Shown here one piece after another: positions 1 through 6,653 of a DNA stretch of 12,986 bases. Within the stretch, counting starts at the first letter, position 1, and each line of letters begins with the position of its first letter. The stretch comes from an uncultured Oscillospiraceae bacterium (GTDB lineage Bacteria; Bacillota; Clostridia; Oscillospirales; Acutalibacteraceae), in contig CAUDRD010000017.1 of the NCBI GenBank assembly GCA_958451705.1, positions 1 through 12,986 of the forward strand, written 5' to 3'. Below the pieces are notes generated by a model. That model had not been told where the DNA came from. It saw only the letters and a list, made by a program, of their open reading frames with translations, and searched no databases. The position numbers were made by a program, and so were the translations under genes.

Positions 1-826
1 TTGGGACTATGTTGTTGGTGGTACAGGCAAGGGAAAAGCCCTTGTAAATAAGCCTCTTCCCCTTATTGCCATTACAACAACAGCGGGCACCGGCAGCGAA
101 GTAGATGAGTATGGCGTTGTTACAAACAGCGAGACAAAGGAGAAAATCGGCTTTGGCGGCATGGATGAGCTTTTCCCGGTTATAGCAATAGTTGACCCGG
201 AGCTTATGACCACCGTACCTCCGAAATATACAGCATATCAGGGCTTTGACGCACTTTTCCACAGTACGGAAACTTATATTGCCAACTGTGCAAGCCTTGT
301 AAGCGATATGGTAGCTCTTACGGCAATTGAAAACGTTGCAAAATATCTTCCCAGAGCCGTTAAAGATGGCAAGGATATTGAGGCAAGGGAGCACGTCGCT
401 TTCGGCAACACCATGTCAGGCTATTCAATGGTCACCGGTTCCTGCACAAGCGAGCACTCCCTTGAGCACGCTATGAGCGCATATCATCAGGAGCTGCCCC
501 ACGGAGCAGGTCTTATAATGATTTCACTTGCCTATTATAAACATTTTATCGACCAGCATGTATGCGACGAGCGTTTTGTAAAGATGGCTCAGGTTATGGG
601 CATGGAAGACGCTTCAAAGCCCGAGGACTTTTTAACTGCCCTTGCAAAGCTTCAAAAGGACTGCGGCGTTGATGATCTTAAGATGTCAGATTACGGCATC
701 AAACCCGAAGAGTTCAAAACCCTTGCAGAGAACGCAAAGTATACAATGGGCGGACTGTTTACTATGGACAGATGCGACCTTTCCGTTGACGACTGCGTTG
801 CAATTTACGAGAAATCATACAAATGA
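1..826 (+). CDS. Iron-containing alcohol dehydrogenase, C-terminal part (5' truncated)
   Basis: Group III, Fe(II)-dependent NAD(P)H alcohol dehydrogenase, interconverting alcohols and aldehydes or ketones in the cytoplasm. The reading frame enters at base 2 and gives 274 residues. Family members run about 380-390, so roughly 110 residues (most of the nucleotide-binding domain) lie outside the window. Seen: the family nucleotide-binding signature TTTAGTGSE at visible residues 25-33, then GFDALFHSTE with the expected metal ligands Asp83 and His87, then a His-rich block with His152 and the PHG His167. These match the Asp/His/His/His iron site known from FucO and YqhD, with one extra residue between the last two histidines. 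The substrate cannot be told from this fragment. The gene ends at TGA 824-826 and is followed by an intrinsic terminator, so it is the last gene of its transcript. It converges on the DUF4832 gene. Confidence 0.9.
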   Translation, partial: WDYVVGGTGKGKALVNKPLPLIAITTTAGTGSEVDEYGVVTNSETKEKIGFGGMDELFPVIAIVDPELMTTVPPKYTAYQGFDALFHSTETYIANCASLVSDMVALTAIENVAKYLPRAVKDGKDIEAREHVAFGNTMSGYSMVTGSCTSEHSLEHAMSAYHQELPHGAGLIMISLAYYKHFIDQHVCDERFVKMAQVMGMEDASKPEDFLTALAKLQKDCGVDDLKMSDYGIKPEEFKTLAENAKYTMGGLFTMDRCDLSVDDCVAIYEKSYK

Positions 827-863
827 AATCTCTTTTAGAATAGTGTAAATCTATGAAATGTAG

Positions 864-897
864 GCTCCCCGACAGCTAATCTGTCAGGGAGCTTTTT
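864..897 (+). terminator. Intrinsic terminator after the alcohol dehydrogenase
   Basis: A 12-position stem (864-875 with 881-892, five-base loop) is followed by TTTTT at 893-897. In the plus-strand RNA the stem carries one C-A mismatch (870/886). In the minus-strand RNA the same position is a U-G wobble, so the hairpin is fully paired in that direction, but no U-run follows it there. It clearly serves the plus-strand gene. It may also slow minus-strand transcripts arriving from the DUF4832 gene, for which I see no better terminator. Confidence 0.85.
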
Positions 898-902
898 GTC
901 TG

Positions 903-2228
903 TTAATTTTTAAAATAATTAATTCCGTCTTTAAAGTCGAAATCATTAGCTAGGGTGGCGCAAAGAGAGGGACATCTGCTTTCGTAAAGCCTAATGCCTA
1001 AAGCTTTTGCGCCTTCGGGAAGCTTTCCGAAACTAAAGGAGTTTTCCATGCCCGAGAGAAGATTTTCAGGGGAATAATCCTGTGCCGCAATTTCTCCTTT
1101 ATCTGTTATAAGAGTGAGACAGTCAAGGTGATAGGGGAGTGCAAAGCCGTAGTTTTTAAGGGTAACACAGGCTCCTTTTTCAGAAACGGAAAAATCTTCA
1201 GCACTTAGCTGATAACCTAAATGGTCGGCAAGATAATCGAAAATTGTGCGCACAAATTCGTTTCCGTCCTTATCCCGGAAGTAGTTGGGATTATAATGGC
1301 ATCCCATTTCATCGAGCTCTGCGGGGGTTATATATTCTCCTCTCCAGCGCTCCATATTGTAGGGGCCTCCCGCTTCCTTGTAGTTATGGGTAAGGCTCAG
1401 GGTGGAAAGTGATTGCTCATTGCACATAAAGAGCATTTTCTCACCGTGAATATATCCCTTATTATAGGTGCTGTCACGTCCCCAGGGCATTTCTCCGTCG
1501 TTATATGTATGAGCTGCCCGCTCCATGAGCTCTTTATATTTTTCGGTTCCCGGTCTGCTTTCCATATAGCTCCATTTGAAAAATTCACCTATAAGAAAAT
1601 CGTCGTGATGACCTAAACGTTTATCAGCGAAAAAAGTTTTGTCCTTTCTCATAAGTGATTCTGTGCGAACCTGTAAGGTGAGGTAATCGGGAACCATATC
1701 AAAAATAGCCTTAAGGGTCTTTTTTGTATTATGTCTGTATTTTGCGGAATGCCATTCGCCCCAGGCTCCTACCATTCCCGCCTGAATAACCGCCACAGTC
1801 TCAGAGACAAGCTCTCTGTGCTCACCCAGCCACTTTTTAATCTGCTTTGTGTGGGTTATTACCATGGAGTTTTTCGGACCCTCTTTTCTGTCCATTTCCC
1901 TTTCGTAGGCAAAGCGGAGAACCGCTCTTATTCCGCACTTTTTAAGCTCCATAAGGTATTCTTCCAGCTGACTGAAAGCTTTTTCGTCAAGGTCTTTTTT
2001 GCAGTATTCCGTAAGGTAAACGTATACCTGAGCAAGATGAAAGGTGTCGTCACGGTAAAATCGGAGCTGTTCTTTAAGATAATCGATAGCGTCTTTATCT
2101 TCTCCTCCGAAAACAGCGTGATGACTGCCAAGCATCATATAGACTTCCATTCTAAAGCCTCTGTCCGGGTTAGTTCGCAGAGAAGAATATTCCTCTGCGT
2201 AAATAGGGGAAAAGCAGGTGGAGCTCAT
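903..2228 (-). CDS. DUF4874/DUF4832-family protein, glycosidase-like fold suspected
   Basis: 441-residue protein with no signal peptide or membrane segment, so probably cytoplasmic. I recognise the DUF4874 (N-terminal) plus DUF4832 (C-terminal) architecture from the NPDRGF motif at residues 20-25, the LRFAYE stretch at 104-109 and the GAWGEWH motif at 154-160. The alternation of hydrophobic strands and helices over residues 60-330, and an acidic residue (Glu158) in an aromatic pocket-like motif, resemble a TIM-barrel glycoside hydrolase. The last 80 or so residues look like a beta-rich accessory domain. No activity is established for the family to my knowledge, so function is inferred only from fold-like features. 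The ATG at 2228 has a strong AAGGAGG site just upstream. It lies 29 bases after the DUF4250 gene and is the last gene of the yloU-fakA-recG transcription unit, an unusual position for a carbohydrate-type protein. Confidence 0.8.
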   Translation of the reverse strand: MSSTCFSPIYAEEYSSLRTNPDRGFRMEVYMMLGSHHAVFGGEDKDAIDYLKEQLRFYRDDTFHLAQVYVYLTEYCKKDLDEKAFSQLEEYLMELKKCGIRAVLRFAYEREMDRKEGPKNSMVITHTKQIKKWLGEHRELVSETVAVIQAGMVGAWGEWHSAKYRHNTKKTLKAIFDMVPDYLTLQVRTESLMRKDKTFFADKRLGHHDDFLIGEFFKWSYMESRPGTEKYKELMERAAHTYNDGEMPWGRDSTYNKGYIHGEKMLFMCNEQSLSTLSLTHNYKEAGGPYNMERWRGEYITPAELDEMGCHYNPNYFRDKDGNEFVRTIFDYLADHLGYQLSAEDFSVSEKGACVTLKNYGFALPYHLDCLTLITDKGEIAAQDYSPENLLSGMENSFSFGKLPEGAKALGIRLYESRCPSLCATLANDFDFKDGINYFKN

Positions 2229-2257
2229 GTTTTTTCCTCCTTGAAGAATAAAGTATA

Positions 2258-2443
2258 TTATACAAAGCTGTTAAGCTCTTTATTGTATTCGTATCCTATT
2301 GCGGAAAGCTTTTCTAAAATTTCTCCCTTATCTGCGTTTTTATCTTCGCAGAAACTGTCAAGGGATGAATAGAAATCACGAAGCTGAGTGTTAATATAGC
2401 TTAAAAGAATAACTGGGTCGTTTGGTATTGCCATAATAATCAT
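2258..2443 (-). CDS. DUF4250 family small protein
   Basis: 61-residue (or 58-residue) soluble protein with no known function. It matches my memory of the DUF4250 family: a start like M-x-IPNDPVILLS, the NTQLRDFYSSLD stretch, and a C-terminal GYEYNKELNSFV. Family members are about 55-65 residues, so it is full length. The pattern suggests two or three short helices. Two in-frame ATGs are possible: 2443, and 2434, which fits the usual family start better. Neither has a good ribosome binding site; an AAAGGA lies about 20 bases upstream of the first ATG, next to a small AAAGG/CCTTT hairpin. It sits 43 bases after recG and 29 bases before the DUF4832 gene, consistent with co-transcription. Confidence 0.8.
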   Translation of the reverse strand: MIIMAIPNDPVILLSYINTQLRDFYSSLDSFCEDKNADKGEILEKLSAIGYEYNKELNSFV

Positions 2444-2486
2444 TTATCCAAAGGTTTTTAATCCTTTGTTCCTTTCCTAAAGTTTA

Positions 2487-4541
2487 TTAGTTAAATATAT
2501 TTTCTCCCGCTGATTTAAAGAGAGCGTCAACAGCCTTTTTTATTCCGCTGTGCTCTGGCTTCTCAAGGAGGGGATCCCATTTCCATATTTCCTGAGCGGC
2601 GTCACGGGTAACGGCAAGAAAGCTTGTGTCCGTTAAAGTTGAGGCAAGCTTTAAGCCAGGCAATCCGTGCTGACGGCTTCCGAAAAAGTCGCCAGGGCCT
2701 CTCAGACGCAAATCCTCGTCGGCTATTTTAAATCCGTCGCAGGTTTTGCACATTACTTTAAACCGCTCCTTTGTGTCGGGGTTCTGTGCGTCGGAGATAA
2801 GTATGCAGGTGGATTTATGGTTTCCTCTGCCTATTCTTCCCCTGAGCTGATGAAGCTGAGAAAGTCCGAATCTTTCGGCGTTTTCTATTACCATAACTGC
2901 GGCGTTAGGTACGTCCACACCTACTTCAATAACCGTTGTGGCAACTAAAAGCTGTATTTTCCCCGCCGCAAAAGCTTCCATAACCTCATCTTTTTGGGAA
3001 GCCTTCATTTTGCCGTGGATAAGTCCCACAGTGTAATCTCTGAACTCACCCTCAGCAAGCTTATGAGCGTATTCCTCCGCTGAAATAAGGTCGGTGTCGC
3101 CCTCTTCCACAAGGGGACACACGGCATAAGCCTGCCGTCCCTCATCGAGGTGCTTTTTTATAAAATTATATACTCTTTTATGGAGCTTTCCCTGTACGCA
3201 GTAGGTTTCAACGGGCTGTCTGCCGGGGGGGAGTTCATCTAAAATTGAAATGTCAAGGTCGCCGTAAATAATAAGGGCAAGGGTGCGTGGAATGGGCGTT
3301 GCCGACATAACAAGGGTATGGGGATTTTTTCCCTTTTCCGCCAGTGCGCTTCGCTGCTCAACGCCAAAGCGGTGCTGTTCGTCAGTGATGACAAGCCCTA
3401 AATTTTTGAATTTAACGTCTGACTGGATAAGTGCATGAGTGCCTACAACAACCTGTATTTCTCCGCTTTCGAGTTTGGATTTAATTTCGTCCTTTTCTTT
3501 TTTTGTCATGGAGCCTGTAAGAAGCCCGCATTTTACATCTGTTCCCTTAAAGAAATCAGTGAGGGATTTATAATGCTGACGGGCGAGAATTTCCGTCGGA
3601 GCCATCATGGAGCTTTGCAGGGAATTTTTTGCCGCCGTATAAATGACCGCTGCGGCAACGGCAGTTTTTCCCGAGCCTACATCGCCTTGAACAAGCCTGC
3701 TCATGGGTACTGATAAAAACATATCCCTTACTGCGTCCTCCACTGCCCGCTTTTGTGCACCTGTGGGAGAAAAGGGGAGAAGTGAGAAAAACTCCTCACT
3801 GAAATCCTTTTTTATACTGCATGAGGTCTGCTGTCTGTTTCTGCCTTTAAGGCGTATCATCCCCAGCTGCAAGGTGAAAAGCTCGTTAAATACAAGGCGT
3901 CTGCGGGCTTTTTCAACGTCATCAAAGGAAGCGGGAAAATGAATCTTTTTAAGAGCTTCGCCGTAGGGGATAAGTGAATATTTTTCCCTTATATACTCCG
4001 GCAGAAAGTCGTGCATATTCTCCTTAATGCAGCTTACCGCCTGAGCCATAAGCTTTTCGGTGAGAGCAGAAGTAATGCCCTGAGTCTGGCGGTAAATGGG
4101 ACGGATTTTTTCCCCGGAAACCGCCTTTGCTATGAGTGGAGAATTAATCTCACGCTTTAAAAAAGTGCCTCCAACCTTTCCAAAGAACAAAAGCTCTTCT
4201 CCTGTTTTAAGCTTTGCTGCGGCGTATTTGTTATTAAAAATGGTTATGTTCATAACACTTTGTCCGTCAGTTGCAGAGGTTTTATAAAGGGTCATGCCCT
4301 TTCTTATTCTGTACTCTACAGCGTCATGGGCTACAATGGCTTTGATGCAGCACTTTTCGTCAAAGGGAGCTTCGGCAATTGATACGGTACGGCTCCAGTC
4401 CTCATATTCTCTCGGATAAAAATGCAAAAGAGCGCTTACAGTGTCTATGCCGAGCTTGTGGTAAAGCTCGGCACGTTTGCTGCCAACGCCCTTTAAATAT
4501 TTTATGTCTGTTGAAAAGCCCATAGACTTTGATGAATCCAT
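2487..4541 (-). CDS. recG: ATP-dependent DNA helicase RecG
   Basis: Superfamily 2 double-strand DNA translocase that regresses stalled replication forks and processes branched recombination intermediates. 684 residues, close to E. coli RecG at 693. Seen in order: an N-terminal helical segment with KYLKGVGSKRAE (residues 14-25), a wedge/OB domain at about 60-150, Walker A GDVGSGKT (286-293), motif II DEQH (387-390) in the RecG-typical DEQHRFGVEQR, motif III SATPIPRT (413-420), and motif VI QLRGRIGRG (565-573). The C-terminal RecG signature LRLRGPGDFFGSRQHG (611-626) is intact. The ATG at 4541 has GGTGGA about eight bases upstream; a second ATG is six codons in. The gene starts 28 bases after fakA, an arrangement shared with many Firmicutes, where recG lies near yloU-yloV. 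No key residue is missing. Confidence 0.98.
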   Translation of the reverse strand: MDSSKSMGFSTDIKYLKGVGSKRAELYHKLGIDTVSALLHFYPREYEDWSRTVSIAEAPFDEKCCIKAIVAHDAVEYRIRKGMTLYKTSATDGQSVMNITIFNNKYAAAKLKTGEELLFFGKVGGTFLKREINSPLIAKAVSGEKIRPIYRQTQGITSALTEKLMAQAVSCIKENMHDFLPEYIREKYSLIPYGEALKKIHFPASFDDVEKARRRLVFNELFTLQLGMIRLKGRNRQQTSCSIKKDFSEEFFSLLPFSPTGAQKRAVEDAVRDMFLSVPMSRLVQGDVGSGKTAVAAAVIYTAAKNSLQSSMMAPTEILARQHYKSLTDFFKGTDVKCGLLTGSMTKKEKDEIKSKLESGEIQVVVGTHALIQSDVKFKNLGLVITDEQHRFGVEQRSALAEKGKNPHTLVMSATPIPRTLALIIYGDLDISILDELPPGRQPVETYCVQGKLHKRVYNFIKKHLDEGRQAYAVCPLVEEGDTDLISAEEYAHKLAEGEFRDYTVGLIHGKMKASQKDEVMEAFAAGKIQLLVATTVIEVGVDVPNAAVMVIENAERFGLSQLHQLRGRIGRGNHKSTCILISDAQNPDTKERFKVMCKTCDGFKIADEDLRLRGPGDFFGSRQHGLPGLKLASTLTDTSFLAVTRDAAQEIWKWDPLLEKPEHSGIKKAVDALFKSAGENIFN

Positions 4542-4569
4542 TTAAAGTCCACCGAAAACCAAAGGTGAA

Positions 4570-6204
4570 TTATTCCACCGATATTATGAAGTAATAGACG
4601 GGCTGACCGCCGTCAATAACGGAAATTTCAGTATCTGAGCCGAATTTATCTTCCAGCTGCTTTACAAGCTTATCTGCATCTTCGTCAGAAACTCCGTCGC
4701 CCTTTATAACGGTAATAAGTGAGGAGCTGCGTTTATACATACGCTTTGTAATTTTAAATGCAGCGGTTACGAAATCTTTTTCGATAACGGTGATTTTTCC
4801 GTTTTCCATTCCGAGAATCTGTCCCTGCTGAACGTGCTGGCCGTTAACCTCGCTGTCACGGGCAGCAAAGGTGACAAGTCCCGTTGAAACTTTCTCCGCC
4901 GCTTTTGCCATAACGTTAAGGTTTTCGTCGGCAGATGAAGTGTCGTCAAAATTAAGCATGGCGGTTATTCCCTGGGGAATTGTGCGGGTGGGAAGAACGC
5001 TCACTTTCTTTTCGGAAAGGGGAATAGTCTGTTCTGCCGCCATTATTATGTTTTTATTGTTAGGCAGTACGATAACGTGTTCCGCCGGAACAGTTTCGAT
5101 TGCCTTTAATATGTCCTCAGTGCTGGGGTTCATGGTCTGACCGCCGCTGACAACGGCATCAACGCCTAAATCTCTGAAAAGCTGTTCCAAACCGCTTCCT
5201 GCCGCAACGGCTACAAAACCTATGGGCTTTACGGGAACCACTTTAACGGGTTCTGAAGAGCCTGTTCCCAAAGCGGCGTTCTGGTGCTGATAACGCATAT
5301 TGTCGATTTTTATATTTACTAAGGGTCCGTATTTTAAAGCGGCCTGAATTACGTTGCCGGGTTCATTTGAATGTACATGAACTTTTATTATTGAATCGTC
5401 CTCAACTACTACAACGCAGTCTCCGATTGATTCAAGATACGCTCTGAGTCTGAGGGGATTAAGGGTACATCCGGGATTTTTGTTTATGATAAATTCGCTG
5501 CAATATCCGAATTTGATATCGTCGCTGGCAGAGGCCACAACGCTTTTAGGCTGAGAATCAACGGCAAGTGCCTGATTTTCACCGGGGATAACCGTGTTAT
5601 CCTCAAAAACACTCTGCATACCTAAAAGAATAAGCACAAGACCTTGACCACCGGCATCTACAACTCCGGCAGTTTTCAGAACTGGAAGCTGCTCGGGGGT
5701 ACGCATAAGAGCCTCCTGTGCACCCTCACAAGCCGCAGACCATACTTTAACGGGATCGTTATCTTTCATCGCATTGTTCTGTGCTTCTTGAGCGGCACAT
5801 CTGATAACTGTAAGGATAGTTCCCTCAGTGGGCTTCATAACGGCTTTGTAGGCCGCATCAACGCCGTTTTGTAAAGCAGCGGCTATCTGTTTTCCGTCAG
5901 CCTCACGCAGTCCCTTAAGACCCTTTGAAAAGCCTCTGAAAATAAGGGAAAGTATAACTCCAGAATTACCTCTTGCACCTCTGAGAAGGGCAGAAGCGGC
6001 TGTGTCAGCAACAGAGCCGGCAGGTTCATCGTCGCTGATAACTGCCAGCGCTTTTGCTGCGTTAGTTATTGTCATTGACATATTTGTTCCCGTATCTCCG
6101 TCAGGAACCGGGAAGATATTAAGTTCGTCAACAGCCTGACGGTTGTTGTTAATGTTATTTGCACCTGAAATAAATGCGCTTTTAAGCAAAGCTCCGGTAA
6201 TCAA
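4570..6204 (-). CDS. fakA: Fatty acid kinase catalytic subunit FakA/YloV-like (DAK2 + DegV-like C-terminus)
   Basis: Phosphorylates fatty acids held by FakB/DegV carriers, feeding exogenous fatty acids into phospholipid synthesis at the membrane through PlsX/PlsY. Numbering from TTG 6222: DAK2 kinase domain at about 10-200 with PVPDGDTGTNMS (38-49), whose Asp41 and Asp43 correspond to the metal/ATP-binding aspartates, plus RGARGNSGVILS (81-92), PTEGTILTVIR (131-141) and VDAGGQGL (188-195). The middle domain has Cys241 and KVHVHSNEPG (280-289), where His282/His284 match the zinc site described for S. aureus FakA. The C-terminal domain has GGQTMNPST (360-368) and LPNNKN (386-391). Length 544-550 is normal. 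The reading frame opens at TTG 6222, directly abutting the yloU stop but with no binding site. I prefer TTG 6204 because GAGGTG lies six bases before it and the family alignment allows it. No FakB gene is in the window. Confidence 0.92.
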   Translation of the reverse strand: MITGALLKSAFISGANNINNNRQAVDELNIFPVPDGDTGTNMSMTITNAAKALAVISDDEPAGSVADTAASALLRGARGNSGVILSLIFRGFSKGLKGLREADGKQIAAALQNGVDAAYKAVMKPTEGTILTVIRCAAQEAQNNAMKDNDPVKVWSAACEGAQEALMRTPEQLPVLKTAGVVDAGGQGLVLILLGMQSVFEDNTVIPGENQALAVDSQPKSVVASASDDIKFGYCSEFIINKNPGCTLNPLRLRAYLESIGDCVVVVEDDSIIKVHVHSNEPGNVIQAALKYGPLVNIKIDNMRYQHQNAALGTGSSEPVKVVPVKPIGFVAVAAGSGLEQLFRDLGVDAVVSGGQTMNPSTEDILKAIETVPAEHVIVLPNNKNIIMAAEQTIPLSEKKVSVLPTRTIPQGITAMLNFDDTSSADENLNVMAKAAEKVSTGLVTFAARDSEVNGQHVQQGQILGMENGKITVIEKDFVTAAFKITKRMYKRSSSLITVIKGDGVSDEDADKLVKQLEDKFGSDTEISVIDGGQPVYYFIISVE

Positions 6205-6222
6205 ATTCAGCACCTCAAACAA

Positions 6223-6579
6223 TTATTCGGATTTCATAGCGTCAATATAGACGTTGACCTTTTTAACTTCAAGACCTGTGGCTTCCTCCACGGTGTAGCG
6301 TACTTTGTTTACAATGCTTTTAACCGTAGCGGAGAGATTAAGCCCGTAAATTACTATAATATGCAGGTCCACAACAAGGGAGTTTGCGCTCATGCGAACG
6401 AGAACGCCTTTGTCGATGAAGTTTTTGTTTCTGAAAAAGAAAGAGCGTATTCCCTGGCGTGCGTTGCCGTTTGCCATGCCGGCAACACCAAAGCAGGTAG
6501 TAACGGCATTTCCGACCAGGGTTGAAAAATAATCCTGCGAAACACAGACGGTTCCCAGATAATTTTCGATTTTAACCAT
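6223..6579 (-). CDS. yloU: Asp23/Gls24 (YloU-like) envelope stress family protein
   Basis: Small soluble protein of the Asp23/Gls24 family; relatives are associated with the envelope and alkaline stress, but the molecular role is not defined. 118 residues, close to B. subtilis YloU at about 120. Seen: a single Asp23 domain over nearly the whole length, with GVAGM at 31-35, the core strand VVDLHIIVIYGLNL (69-82), the helix IVNKVRYTVEEATG (89-102) and the closing strand VKKVNVYID (105-113). The reading frame is open to an ATG at 6612, but that codon has no binding site and lies almost on the predicted transcription start. The ATG at 6579 has AAAGGAGG nine bases upstream and fits the family start. 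It is the first gene of the yloU-fakA-recG unit, and its stop directly precedes the fakA frame. Confidence 0.92.
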   Translation of the reverse strand: MVKIENYLGTVCVSQDYFSTLVGNAVTTCFGVAGMANGNARQGIRSFFFRNKNFIDKGVLVRMSANSLVVDLHIIVIYGLNLSATVKSIVNKVRYTVEEATGLEVKKVNVYIDAMKSE

Positions 6580-6602
6580 TAAATCCACCCTCCTTTTAAG
6601 GA

Positions 6603-6620
6603 AGCGATACATATATCGCT
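6603..6620. promoter_or_regulatory. Perfect palindrome over the yloU start site (candidate operator or leader hairpin)
   Basis: The plus strand reads AGCGATACATATATCGCT: two perfect 7-base arms around a 4-base centre. It begins directly after the -10 hexamer of the yloU promoter and covers about -6 to +12 relative to the predicted start. This is a classic repressor position. As RNA only part of the first arm would be transcribed, so a DNA operator is more likely than a leader hairpin. The regulator is unknown. Confidence 0.55.
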
Positions 6621-6649
6621 ATTATATTACGTTATCTGCAAAATATCAA
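6621..6649 (-). promoter_or_regulatory. Sigma-A-type promoter for yloU-fakA-recG unit
   Basis: Reading the minus strand: -35 TTGATA (6649-6644), 17-base spacer, perfect -10 TATAAT (6626-6621). The start site should fall near 6614, giving a leader of about 35 bases before the yloU ATG at 6579. It lies in the gap between the solute-binding protein stop and yloU. No terminator separates it from the upstream gene, so read-through from there may add to its output. Confidence 0.82.
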
Positions 6650-6653
6650 GAGC

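Noticed and set aside
1731..2372. 213-codon plus-strand frame opposite the DUF4832 gene
   Set aside because: Antisense shadow: the minus-strand frame has family motifs and a strong ribosome binding site, while this one has neither.
6579..6612. Upstream ATG (6612) extending yloU by 11 codons
   Set aside because: It sits almost on the predicted transcription start, has no ribosome binding site, and adds residues that do not fit the family.
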